Source: Sophora flavescens (Eukaryota > Streptophyta > Magnoliopsida > Fabales > Fabaceae). Taken from it: 64,000 nt of DNA. The stretch spans positions 2,212,395-2,276,394 of the forward strand of contig JAUPTC010000015.1 of assembly GCA_030762895.1 (NCBI GenBank). Direction: 5' to 3'. A program made the position numbers and the translations under genes. Below are positions 33,480-45,100 of the stretch, one piece after another. Position 1 is the stretch's first letter. Each line of letters begins with the position of its first letter. A model generated the notes under the pieces. It was given only the letters and a program-made list of their open reading frames with translations. It had not been told where the DNA came from and ran no database searches.

Positions 33480-34832
33480 TTAAGTCAACCTTTTTCTTTT
33501 CTTCATTGGATTGAGATTTGTTTGTCCTTTATTAGTACGAAATGGTGGATTGACCAAAAGCCCCTCATCATGATCATCTCTCATATACATACCATCATCC
33601 CTAGTTGGATCAATCTCAAGTGATTGTAATGTCCCGACGAAAGGATCATCTTCAATATCAACATCTCGATGGTCTTGATCATCAACATTAGTAATTATTT
33701 TGTTAGTCAAAAGAACAATGGACCTTTTCATATCAGCTGGATCAGTGACATAGAACACTTGTTGAGCTTGAGATGCTAATATAAAAGGCTCATCTTTATA
33801 CCCCACCCTATTAAGATCCACCTGCATGAACCCTGACTCATCAATCTGAACACCGTTATTATTGTCAACCCACTTGCAACCAAACACACCAACCTTAAAC
33901 TTTGTGTAATCCAACTCCCATATGCATTCAATGACGCCGAAGTATGACATATTTGCATATATCGGGTTTCTGTCTTTGGCACTTGAGATATGCATCGACT
34001 GAGCTACTAGAGTCACACCACTGTTTTGCATTGTACTCCGACCATCTTGTTCTTTTGTATAGAATGTGTACCCATTAATTTGATAACCGTGGTAATAGAA
34101 CACATGCAAACTTGGACCTTTGGCTAACCATCTCAATCTATTTGAAACTGAAGTATCATTTTCAGCCAACTCTGCATAAATGTGATCTCTTAGCCACGTT
34201 ATAAAACAACGATTGTGTTCTCTAGTTAGCCAATTTTGATTCTTATTTGGATACAAACTCTTAAGCATGTCCTTGTGTTTTTCAACATATGGCTCAACCT
34301 CATCGGCATTGTGCAGAACATATAAGTGTGCTTGCTCCCATTCTGTCTTTGTTATAGTCACTATTTCATTTCCAGTAATTCCTTGCCCCATCATTCTCCA
34401 TGTGTGACGAGACTTTGGCAGCCCTATAGATTCAGCATTGGATAGGTATTCGGTACAGAATTCAACAGCTTCTTCGACAATATACCGTTCAACAATACAA
34501 CCTTCTGGTCGTGATCGGTTTTTCACATACCCTTTTAATATCTTCATATAACGCTCAATCGGGTACATCCATCTCATATAAGCTGGCCCACACAATTGTG
34601 TCTCTCTAACAAGGTGAATGGTTAGATGAACCATTATGTCAAAGAATGAAGGTGGAAAGTACATCTCAAGCTCGCATAAAGTCACAACAATTTCTCTTTG
34701 CAATGATGGCAACTTCCTGTGGTCAATCACTTTGCTGCAAATTGCCTTGAAGAAGAAACAGAGTTTAGTTAAGGCCCCCCGCACTTTGTTAGGTAAAATA
34801 GACCGTATACCAATGGGTATCAACTGCTCCAT
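33480..34832 (-). CDS. CACTA transposase C-terminal part, DUF4218 + DUF4216 (element C), open frame
   Basis: An uninterrupted 450-codon frame. It begins MEQLIPIGIRSILPNKVRGA in the DUF4218 region, with MYFPPSFFDIMVHLTIHLV, MRWMYPIERYMKILKGYVKN and VERYIVEEAVEFCTEYL. The DUF4216 region (residues about 230-350) has GPSLHVFYYHGYQINGYTFY, MQNSGVTLVAQSMHISSAKD and QAQQVFYVTDPADMKRSIV, and the tail is acidic (DDQDHRDVDIEDDPFVG), ending in KKRKRLT. It is not an independent gene: the frame continues upstream through one TGA (34866-34868) into the TNP2 core, and the first Met is internal to the family alignment. It is the best-preserved coding stretch of the window. These domains accompany TNP2 in plant CACTA transposases; their own function is unknown. 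Confidence 0.85.
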   Translation of the reverse strand: MEQLIPIGIRSILPNKVRGALTKLCFFFKAICSKVIDHRKLPSLQREIVVTLCELEMYFPPSFFDIMVHLTIHLVRETQLCGPAYMRWMYPIERYMKILKGYVKNRSRPEGCIVERYIVEEAVEFCTEYLSNAESIGLPKSRHTWRMMGQGITGNEIVTITKTEWEQAHLYVLHNADEVEPYVEKHKDMLKSLYPNKNQNWLTREHNRCFITWLRDHIYAELAENDTSVSNRLRWLAKGPSLHVFYYHGYQINGYTFYTKEQDGRSTMQNSGVTLVAQSMHISSAKDRNPIYANMSYFGVIECIWELDYTKFKVGVFGCKWVDNNNGVQIDESGFMQVDLNRVGYKDEPFILASQAQQVFYVTDPADMKRSIVLLTNKIITNVDDQDHRDVDIEDDPFVGTLQSLEIDPTRDDGMYMRDDHDEGLLVNPPFRTNKGQTNLNPMKKRKRLT

Positions 34833-34865
34833 GAGAACATGACAATCGTGGGACTTTAGACCTTT

Positions 34866-36717
34866 TCACTTGAGATCTTTCATCGACACGAGGTTCCTAA
34901 TGTTTGAAGAGTACCCTTCCGGAACCTTAACTCCTTCAAGAAACTTACAAAAAACAGTTTTTTCTTTTCTAGATAGAGTGTAAGCAGCCGGAGGAAGATA
35001 TGTACTTTTACCCTTCTTCGTCGGTCCCAATTCTCTTCTTATTCCCATACTAACCAAGTCCAACCTTGCATTGATGCCATCTTTAGTCTTCCCTGGCACA
35101 TTGAGTAACGTACCAATGACACTATCACATATATTTTTTTCAACGTGCATCACATCGAGGAAATGTCTTACATATAATGATTTCCAATATGACAACTCAA
35201 AGAAAATCGACCTTTTCTTCCACCCTCTTGTGACAATATCTCTCGCAAAAGGTTTACCGAATTGGATATTCAAATCCTTTACCTTTTCAAAAAGTTGATC
35301 ACCCGTCAAAGGTGAAGGCGCTCTACCTTCTTCCGAGTTCCCATTGAACGCCTTTCTCCACCACCGTAATGATGACTTGGATGCAAAAATCTACGATGCC
35401 CAAGAAAGACATTCTTCTTACAATGTTCTAACTGCATCCAACCGTACCCTCTTCACATATAGGGCATGCACACCGACCCTGATGCTATATCCCGACAGAT
35501 TACCGTAGGCTGGAAAATCATTAATTGTCCCAAACAACATAGCTCTCAAATTGAAACTTTCTTCCTTATACCCATCATACACCTCCACACCTGTCTCCCA
35601 CAGCTTGTTTCAAGTCTTCAATCAAAGGAGTCAAATAGACGTCTATATCATTTCCTGGTTGTTTGGGCCTGAAATTAACATAGATAACATCATAAATTTG
35701 CGCTTCATGCATAGCCATGGGGATAGGTTGTAAATCACCAAAATCACAGGCCATGTACTGTGAGAGCTACTTTGAACACCATGCGAGTTAAATCCATCAG
35801 TAGCCAATGCAAGTCGTAGGTTTCTTGAATCTTGCCCAAAATCAGGATAATCATGATCAAATTTCTTCCATTGCGGAGAATCTGCCGGGTGCCGCAGCTT
35901 GCCATCTTTGATCCTTTCATCCTCATGCCATGTCAAGTGCTTTGAATCTTCAGAACTACGGTACATGCGCCTAAATCTGGGTATTATGGGAAAATAACAC
36001 AACCTTCTCTGGATCTGATTCTTTCTTCTTATATCGTGAGGCATTACATTTAGGACACATTTGTAACGATGCATATTCATTCCGAAATAAAATGCAATCG
36101 TTAGGACAAGCATGTATCCTCTCGTAGCTCATGCCAATAGAGCGTAACATTTGTTTAGCCTCGTATGTCCGACTAGGAAGCACATTATCATCTGGCAACA
36201 TGTCTTTCAATAGTGTGAGTAAGTCCGTAAAGCTCTTATCAGTCCATCCGTTGCCCGATTTCAAGTTATACAACTTTAACATCGCCGACAATCTTGTGAA
36301 TTTAGTACATCCATCATACAATGGTTGCTCTGCATCACTTACCAACCTCCCAAACATTTGTGGACAATCCCGAAGATCCTCTTCAACAGCATTTGCAATG
36401 TCTTCAAAACGATCGCCCTCATAAGTATTTGTGCCGGTATCGTATGATGAATATCTCAAACGATTCCCCATTTCACTAGACTCAGCTCTTGTCTCACCAT
36501 GTTTTGTTCAACATGTATAACTTTGATCGATTCCATTACACACTAAATGTTCTTCCAAATCGTATGCACTAACTCGCCTTGCATAACAACAATCTAAACA
36601 AGGACATATGATTGTATTAGGGTTTTTCGCATGCCGAACTGCAAAACTAATGAACTCTTTCACCCCATCCTCATACTCCTTCGTTAAACGATTGGCAGAC
36701 ATCCATTTCCGATCCAT
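34866..36717 (-). pseudogene. TNP2-type CACTA transposase N-terminal and core part (element C)
   Basis: Start at 36717, MDRKWMSANRLTKEYEDGVK, with CPCLDCCYARR (PF13963 type). A nonsense TGA at 36508-36510 replaces the conserved Trp after SYTC. The next block (36471 to about 36005) has CTKFTRLSAMLKLYNLKSGN and IHACPNDCILFRNEYASL; a shift leads to CYFPIIPRFRRMYRSS, WHEDERIKDGKLRHPADSPQ, ALATDGFNSHG and LSPWLCMKRKFMM (to about 35660). A lost base in an A run near 35660 and another shift near 35605 follow. The block 35309-34866 reads SYWKSLYVRHFLDVMHVEKN and LVSMGIRRELG and ends at TGA 34866-34868 within MKDLK. There are thus at least two nonsense codons and about four frameshifts. The TNP2 core would carry the DDE nuclease site; the HVEKN motif is intact. 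Confidence 0.88.
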
Positions 36718-36869
36718 GCTTTTTCGATCTACAAAAATATTTATTAAACATATTTACTTTGAGTTTAGAGTGGTTGAGGTCTACATGCAATGTATACAGA
36801 TTAAAGGAATGAAAGGCTGCAAACAAAACACATTGTCGCTGAGTATTGCTGAAGGAACCAGTGTCAGCT
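36718..36869 (-). other. Short leader upstream of element C transposase
   Basis: 152 bp of A/T-rich sequence between the transposase ATG and a possible LTR-like insertion. A minus-strand acceptor-like TTTTTGTAG lies just before the ATG (around 36730), compatible with an intron end in the leader. Confidence 0.45.
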
Positions 36870-37560
36870 TGTTGATGAGTGTGATTCCACATCATCTTTG
36901 TCTATCATTTTGCATGCATTTTCATGTAGTTTAGGCATATTTTTATTAGATTTTAGGTTAATTTTCCTTTGGAACGGGTAAGGCGATTTTCGTGTGTTGT
37001 TTTGCAGATATCAAGGGTAAAATGCTCAAGATCAACCATGATGAAGTTTGGATAAAGATAGGGCTTTAAAAGTGCAGAAAATGAGCCAAACAGAGTCCAT
37101 CACGGCCTAGCCGTGATGCCCATCACGGCCATGATCGAGCAAAACCGAAAAGAAGAAAGGTCAAGTCGAGTCTGTCCACTACTGGCCCCGATATCCATCA
37201 CGGCCGTGACCCAAAACCACCACAAGTCGAGCACATCACGGCCCGTACCCGTGGAAATTCTTCACGGCCATAACAGAGGCTCGCGACGCGAGCATAGGCT
37301 CGCCTCGCGAGACTCGGAATTTCGCAGAGCAACGAGAAGGGCGAGACCGTCACGGCCTGGCCGTGATGGCCATCACGACCGTGACGCGCATTACTTGGAC
37401 CTGAAGAAACCGAAATAGATCAGATTTTGAGTTGGTTTGGGACTCTAACTTCCCAATTTCTATAAATAAGGATCAAGGCATCAGATCAGATGACAGATTG
37501 GATGAGATCCATAACAACTAGGACTCTAGGCATAGGACTAAGGCAAACTTGCTCACTCTC
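36870..37560 (+). mobile_element. Possible LTR fragment inside leader of element C, with TCACGGCCGTGA palindromes
   Basis: Plus-strand sequence beginning TGTTGATGAGTGTG at 36870, with TTTTGCAGATATCAAGG at about 37003, several TCACGGCC palindromes and TATAAATA at 37462, resembles the layout of plant LTRs read on the plus strand, opposite to the transposase. The palindromes lie at 37100 (TCACGGCCTAGCCGTGA), 37123, 37198 (TCACGGCCGTGA), 37236, 37262 and 37350-37385. No closing inverted end or PBS is seen, so it would be truncated. Alternatively the block is CACTA control sequence comparable to 16281-16690 of copy B. I cannot decide from sequence alone. Confidence 0.4.
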
Positions 37561-38620
37561 TAAAAACACCAAAATCGAGCACGTAACATTAAATTAAATG
37601 ATATATAAAGGAAAGGATCAACAAACTCAAGCAACAAAAACAAACATATGAACCCATTCTTCACATTCCAAAAACATTGAAACAAAACAAAACAGGATAC
37701 CAAAGAAGATTAGGTTCAAAATGCATACAATCAATCCGTCAATCCATATTCATATTTTCAAATAATGATTGACACACAAACAAGTCACATTCCATTCAAC
37801 ACCAATCAAACCGAAAATTAAAAAGCAAGTAAAATAAAACCTTGAACACAAGATTGTGAACTTGGATAAAAACACACTCCCACAAATATTAAGAATGTCC
37901 CCGAAATAAAATTTGTAAATGATAGAAAATCACCTGAACACAGATCGTGAACTTGGAAGTGGGTTCCAATAAAGCTGCAAACTTGGAACTGGGTTCAACG
38001 GGAATGCGCCCGTGGATCGTGTCGACTGCACCGAGCTGCAGTGTGAAGCTCTTAGTATGAGACTTAATCATATTTAAAAAGGGACAGATTGGCAAACAAA
38101 TTTGTCTTGCATTTGAGATTTAACACTAATAAGAAATGTGATGAATTAATGTTAGCACAATCAAGGACCATTTAAACATATTTCAGTTCTAAAAGTAAGA
38201 CAATGCCGAAACTGATATTTAGTGGGTAACATCTATCTACTTGTTTCCTCATTAAAAGGTCATACAGAACATTGAGCTATGAAGGGAAAAAAAAGGATAT
38301 CCAAGTTGTCCAAAGATACATGGAAAACAAAATTTTCAAACTCTTTCTAAACGCACACACCCAAAGCATTCATACTCAAGTATAATATCGGGGATACTTT
38401 TGACACAAAATGCACAAAACCCATTCTCACCATTCATACTCAAACTTTCCAAAATGAATTTATGAAGTTAAATCATATAAAAATAATCTCATAACAAATA
38501 TAAAATCAAAATAACTAATTTCGACCATTCATACTCACTTTCACTTTGTCACATCATCTATCTATCCGAGTTTGTGCAGTGTCAAAGTGTGGGAAGTGAC
38601 GGGGGTATGGAGAGAACTCA
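37561..38620 (-). other. 5' leader region of element C up to the gap
   Basis: Mostly A/T-rich and gene-free. One GC-richer block (38040-37925, minus) reads like a non-coding leader exon: CTGCAGCTCGGTGCAGTCGA through ACTTCCAAGTTCACGATC and ends TTCAG before GTGATT, a donor-like site; two TTGGAACYRGGTTC-type direct repeats lie within it. The subterminal hairpin motif (TTTAGATAGCG) is absent, so the true 5' end is inside or beyond the gap. Confidence 0.5.
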
Positions 38621-39120
38621 NNNNNNNNNNNNNNNNNNNNNNNNNNNNNNNNNNNNNNNNNNNNNNNNNNNNNNNNNNNNNNNNNNNNNNNNNNNNNNNN
38701 NNNNNNNNNNNNNNNNNNNNNNNNNNNNNNNNNNNNNNNNNNNNNNNNNNNNNNNNNNNNNNNNNNNNNNNNNNNNNNNNNNNNNNNNNNNNNNNNNNNN
38801 NNNNNNNNNNNNNNNNNNNNNNNNNNNNNNNNNNNNNNNNNNNNNNNNNNNNNNNNNNNNNNNNNNNNNNNNNNNNNNNNNNNNNNNNNNNNNNNNNNNN
38901 NNNNNNNNNNNNNNNNNNNNNNNNNNNNNNNNNNNNNNNNNNNNNNNNNNNNNNNNNNNNNNNNNNNNNNNNNNNNNNNNNNNNNNNNNNNNNNNNNNNN
39001 NNNNNNNNNNNNNNNNNNNNNNNNNNNNNNNNNNNNNNNNNNNNNNNNNNNNNNNNNNNNNNNNNNNNNNNNNNNNNNNNNNNNNNNNNNNNNNNNNNNN
39101 NNNNNNNNNNNNNNNNNNNN
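38621..39120. other. Assembly gap (500 N)
   Basis: Exactly 500 N. It separates element C (5' side) from satellite of the opposite orientation, so both distance and relative orientation of the contigs are uncertain. Confidence 0.98.
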
Positions 39121-42100
39121 CCTAATTTTAACCCAAAGCTCTAATTTTGACCCGAAACCCTAATTTTAACCCAAAATCCTAACTCTAACCGCATTTTTTT
39201 ACCCAAAACCCTATTTTAAAATCAAAACCCTATTTCAAACCCGAAACCCTAATTTTAACCCAAAGCCCACATTTTGACCCAAAACCCAAATTTTAACCCC
39301 CAAAGCCCTAATTTTGACCCAAAACCCTATCTTAAACTCCAAACACTAATTCAAACCCTAAACCGTAATTTTGATCCTAAACCCAAATTATAACCCAAAA
39401 CCCTAATTTTAACCCAAAGCTCTAATTTTGACCCAAAAGACTAATTTTAACCCAAAACCCTAACTCTAACCGCATTTTTTTACCCAAAATCCTATTTTTA
39501 ACTCAACCCTAATTCAAACCCTAAACCCTAATTTTGATCATAAACTCGAATTTTAACCCAAAACCCTAATTTTAACCCAAAGCCCTAACTTTGACGGGAA
39601 AGCTTAATTTAAACTCAAAACCTTAATTTTGGTCCTAAACCCTAATTTTAACCCAAAACCCTAATTTTAACCCAAAGCCCTAATTTTGACCCGAAACCCT
39701 AATTTTAACCCATTTATACCCAAAACCCTATTTTAAACTCAAAACCATATTTCAACCATTAAACCCTAATTCTAACCCTATGTTTGACCCAAAACCCTAT
39801 TTTTAACCAAACCTAAATTCAAACCCTAAACCCTAATTTTGACCCAAAACCCTAATTTGGACCCAAAACCCAATTTGGACCCAAAACCACAACTTGGACC
39901 CAAAACCCAAAATTTGACCCAAAGCCCTTATTTTCACCCTATTTTTGACCCAATATTTAAAACTCAAAACCCAATTTCAAACCTTAAACCCTAATTTTGA
40001 CCCTAAACCCAAAATTCACCAAAAACCAAATTTTGACATGAAAACCCTAAACCCAAAATTTGACCCAAAACCCAAATTTTAACCCCAAAGCCCTAATTTT
40101 GACCCAAAACCCTATCTTAAACTCCAAACCTTAATTTAAACTCAAAACCTTAATTTTGGTCCTAAACCCTAATTTTAACCCAAAACCCTAATTTTAACCC
40201 AAAGCCCTAATTTTGACCCGAAACCCTAATTTTAACCCTAATTTTGACCCAAAACCCTATTTTAAACTCAAAACCCAATTTCAAACCCTAAACCCTAATT
40301 TTAACCCAAAGCCCACATTTTGACCCAAAACCCAAATTTTAACCCCAAACCTAATCCCCCTATCTTAAACTCCAAACCCTAATTCAAACCCTAAACCGTA
40401 ATTTTGATCCTAAATCCTAAATATAACCCAAAACCCTAATTTAAACCCAAAGCTCTAATTTTGACACGAAACCCTAATTTTAACCCAAAATCCTAACTCT
40501 AACCGCATTTTTTTACCCAAAACCCTATTTTAAAATCAAAACCCTATTTCAAACCCGAAACCCTAATTTTAACCCAAAGCCCACATTTTGACCCAAAACC
40601 CAAATTTTAACCCCCAAAGCCCTAATTTTGACCCAAAACCCTATCTTAAACTCCAAACACTAATTCAAACCCTAAACCGTAATTTTGATCCTAAACCCTA
40701 ATTATAACCCAAAACCCTAATTTTAACCCAAAGCTCTAATTTTGACCCAAAACACTAATTTTAACCCAAAACCCTAACTCTAACCGCATTTTTTTTTACC
40801 CAAAACCCTATTTTTAACTCAAACATAATTCTAACCCTAAACCCTAATTTTGATCATAAACCCACATTTTAACCCAAAACCCTAATTTTAACCCAAAGCC
40901 CTAACTTTGACCCAAACCTTAATTTAAACTCAAAACCTTAATTTTTTTCCTAAACCCTAATTTTAACACAAAACCCTAATTTTAACCCAAAGCCCTAATT
41001 TTGACCTGAAACCCTAATTTTAACCCATTTTTTACCCAAAACCCTATTTTAAACTCAAAACCATATTTCAACCATTAAACCCTAATTCTAACCCTATGTT
41101 TGACCCAAAACCCTATTTTAACACAACCTAAATTCTAACCCTAAACCCTAATTTTGACGAAAAACCCTAATTTGGACCCAAAACCCAACTTTTGACCCAA
41201 AACCACAATTTGGGCCCAAAACCCGAATTTTGACCCAAAGCCCTTATTTTGACCCTTTTTTTGACCCAATATTTAAAACTCAAAACCCAAATTCAAACCT
41301 TAAACACTAATTTTGATACTAAACCCAAAATTCGGCCCAAAAATCTAATTTTGACATGAAAACCCTAAACCCAAATTTTGACCCAAAACACAAAATTTGA
41401 CCCCAAAACACAAATTTTGACCCAAAACCCTATCTTAAACTCAAAACCCTAATTCAAACCCTAAACCGTAATTTTGATCCTAAACCCTAATTTTAACCCG
41501 AAACCCTAATTTTAACCCTAATTTTGACCCAAAACCCTAATTCTAACCTTATTTTTATACCCAAAACCCTATTTTTAATTCAACCCTAATTCAAACCCTA
41601 AATCCTAATTTTAACCCAAAGCCCACATTTTGACCCAAAACCCAAATTTTAACCCCAAACCCTAAAAACCCTATCTTAAACTCCAAACCCTAATTCAAAC
41701 CCTAAACCGTAATTTTGATCCTAAATCCTAATTATAACCCAAAACCCTAATTTTAACCCAAAGCTCTAATTTTGACCAAACCCTAATTTTAACCCAAAAT
41801 CCTAACTCTAACCGCATTTTTTACCCAAAACCCTATTTTAAAATCAAAACCCTAAAACAAACCGAAACCCTAATATTAACCCAAAGCCCACATTTTGACC
41901 CAAAACCCAAATTTTAACCCCAAACCCCTAATTTTGACCCAAAACCCTATCTTAAACTCCAAACCCTAATTCAAACCCTAAACCGTAATTTTGATCCTAA
42001 ACCTAATTATAACCCAAAACCCTAATTTTAACTCAAAGCTCTAATTTTGACCCAAAACCCTAATTTTAACCCAAAACCCTAATCCCCATTTTTTACCCAA

Positions 42101-45100
42101 AACCCTATTTTAAATCAACCCTATTAAACCCTACCTAATTTTAACCAAACTAATTTTGACCCAAAACCCAAATTTTAACCACCTATTTAAACCTATTTTA
42201 ACCCAAAACCCTAATTTTACCAAAACCTAATTCCCAAAACCGTAATTTTGATCCTAAACCTAATTTTAACCCAAACCCTAATTTTAACCCAAAGCCCTAA
42301 TTTTGACCAAAAACTAATTTTACCAAAACCCTAATTTTAACCCATTTTTTACCCAAAACCCTATTTTAAAATCAACCCTATTTCAACCATTAAACCCTAA
42401 TTTTAACCCTATTTTTGACCCAAAACCCTATTTTAACCCCTAATTTTAAACCCTAAACTAATTTTGACAAAACCCTAATTTGGACCCAAAACCCTAATTT
42501 TGACCCTAAAATTTTGACCCAAAACCCAATTTACCCAAAACCCTTATTTTGACTAATTTTGACCCAATTTCTCAAACCCTAATTTCAACTAAACCCTAAT
42601 TTTAAACCCTAAATTTAACCCAAAACCAAATTTTGACTGAAACAACCCAAATACAAACCCAAATTTTAACCCCAAACCCTAATTTTGACCCAAAACCCTA
42701 AACTCCATTAAACCCTAATTTGATCCTAAACCCTAATTTTAACCCAAAACCCTAATTTTGACCCAAACCCTAATTTTACCCAAACCCTAATTTTAACCCA
42801 AAAACCTATTTTAAACCAAAACCCTATTTTAACCTAAACCCTAATTTTGACCCAACCTATTTTAACCCAAAACCCTAATTTTAACCCAAAGCCCTAATTT
42901 TACCCTAAACCCTAATTTTAATCAAACCCTAATTTTACTAAACCTTCCCCCTTTTTACCCAAACTTTTCCTTTTTCCTTTTTGACCCAAAACCTATTTTA
43001 AACTCAAAACCCTATTTCAAACCTTAAACCCTAAACTTTTACCCAAAACCCAAAATTTAACCCAAAGCCCTAATTTTGACCTAAAATACCCTATTTTAAA
43101 CTCAAAACCCTAATTTCAAACCCTAAAGCCTAATTTTGATCCTAAACCCTAAATTTGACCCAAAACCCTAATTTTAACCAAACCCTAATTTTTCCCAAAC
43201 CTAATTTAACCTTATTTTTACCCAACCCTATTTTTAACTCAAACCCTAATTCAAACCCTAAACCCTAATTTCCCCCAATTTTGACCCAAACCCCAAATTT
43301 TAACCCAAAACCTAATTTTGACCCAAAACCTATTTTAAACCCAAAACCTAATTTTAACCCTAAACCCAATTTTGACCAAAACCCTTTTTAACCCAAAACC
43401 CTAATTTTGACCCAAAACCCTATTTTAAACTCCAAACCCTAATTCAAACCCTATACCCTAAATTTGATCCAAAACCATAATTTAAACCCAAAACCGTAAT
43501 TTTAACCCAAAGCCCTAATTTTGACCCGAAACCTAATTTTAACCCTAAACCCTAATTTTGACCCAAAACCCTATTTTAACTCAAAACCATAACTCAAACC
43601 CAAAACTCTAATTTTAACCCTAAGTTTTGACCCAAAACCCAATTTTTAACCCAACCTAAATTCCCTAAACCCTAAAAACTCCAAACCCTAATTTGGACCC
43701 TAAACCCTATTTTGATCCTAAACCCTAATTTTAACCCAAAACCCTAATTTTGACCCAAAGCCCTAATTTTGACCCTATTTTTAACCCAAAATTTAAAACT
43801 CAAACCCATTTTTTAACCAAAACCCTATTTTGAAATCAAAACCCTATTTCAAACCCAAAACCCTAATTTTAACTAACCTAAACCCAAAATTTGACCCAAA
43901 ACCCAAATTTTAACCCCAAAGCCCTAATTTTGACCCAAAACCCTATCTTAAACTCCAAACCCTAATTCAAACCCTAAACCGTAATTTTGATCCTAAATCC
44001 TAAATATAACCCAAAACCCTAATTTTAACCCAAAGCTCTAATTTTGACCCGAAACCCTAATTTTAACCCAAAATCCTAACTCTAACCGCATTTTTTTACC
44101 CAAAACCCTATTTTAAAATCAAAACCCTATTTCAAACCCGAAACCCTAATTTTAACCCAAAGCCCACATTTTGACCCAAAACCCAAATTTTAACCCCCAA
44201 AGCCCTAATTTTGACCCAAAACCCTATCTTAAACTCCAAACACTAATTCAAACCCTAAACCGTAATTTTGATCCTAAACCCAAATTATAACCCAAAACCC
44301 TAATTTTAACCCAAAGCTCTAATTTTGACCCAAAAGACTAATTTTAACCCAAAACCCTAACTCTAACCGCATTTTTTTTTACCCAAAACCCTATTTTTAA
44401 CTCAACCCTAATTCAAACCCTAAACACTAATTTTGATCATAAACCCGAATTTTAATCCAAAACCCTAATTTTAACCCAAAGCCCTAACTTTGACCCAAAA
44501 CCTTAATTTAAACTCAAAACCTTAATTTTGGTCCTAAACCCTAATTTTAACCCAAAACCCTAATTTTAACCCAAAGCCCTAATTTTGACCCGAAACCCTA
44601 ATTTTAACCCATTTATACCCAAAACCCTATTTTAAACTCAAAACCATATTTCAACCATTAAACCCTAATTCTAACCCTATGTTTGACCCAAAACCCTATT
44701 TTTAACACAACCTAAATTCAAACCCTAAACCCTAATTTTGACGAAAAACCCTAATTTGGACCCAAAACCACAATTTGGACCCAAAACCCAAAATTTGACC
44801 CAAAGCCCTTATTTTGACACTATTTTTGACCCAATATTTAAAACTCAAAACCCAATTTCAAACCTTAAACCCTAATTTTGACCCTAAACCCAAAATTCGA
44901 CCAAAAACCAAATTTTGACATGAAAACCCTAAACCCAAAATTTGACCCAAAACCCAAATTTTAACCCCCAAAGCCCTAATTTTGACCCAAAACCCTATCT
45001 TAAACTCCAAACCCTAATTCAAACCCTAAACCGTAATTTTGATCCCAAACCCTAATTTTAACCCGAAACCCTAATTTTAACCCAAAGCCCTAATTTTGAC

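Larger units (their letters stand above)
29036..38620 (-). mobile_element. CACTA (En/Spm) transposon, element C
   Basis: The left end, CACTACAACAG at 29036, directly follows satellite; genes run on the minus strand, so this is the 3' end of the element. Order from right to left: leader (36718-38620), TNP2 transposase (36717-33480), accessory PF03004-like exons (33303 to about 31840), DUF8039-like exon (about 31700-31490), Ulp1 exons (30989-30066), subterminal hairpins (29334-29044). The terminus and subterminal repeats differ from those of A/B, so it is another family. The 5' terminus is not found before the N gap at 38621, so the visible part of about 9.6 kb is incomplete. Confidence 0.88.
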
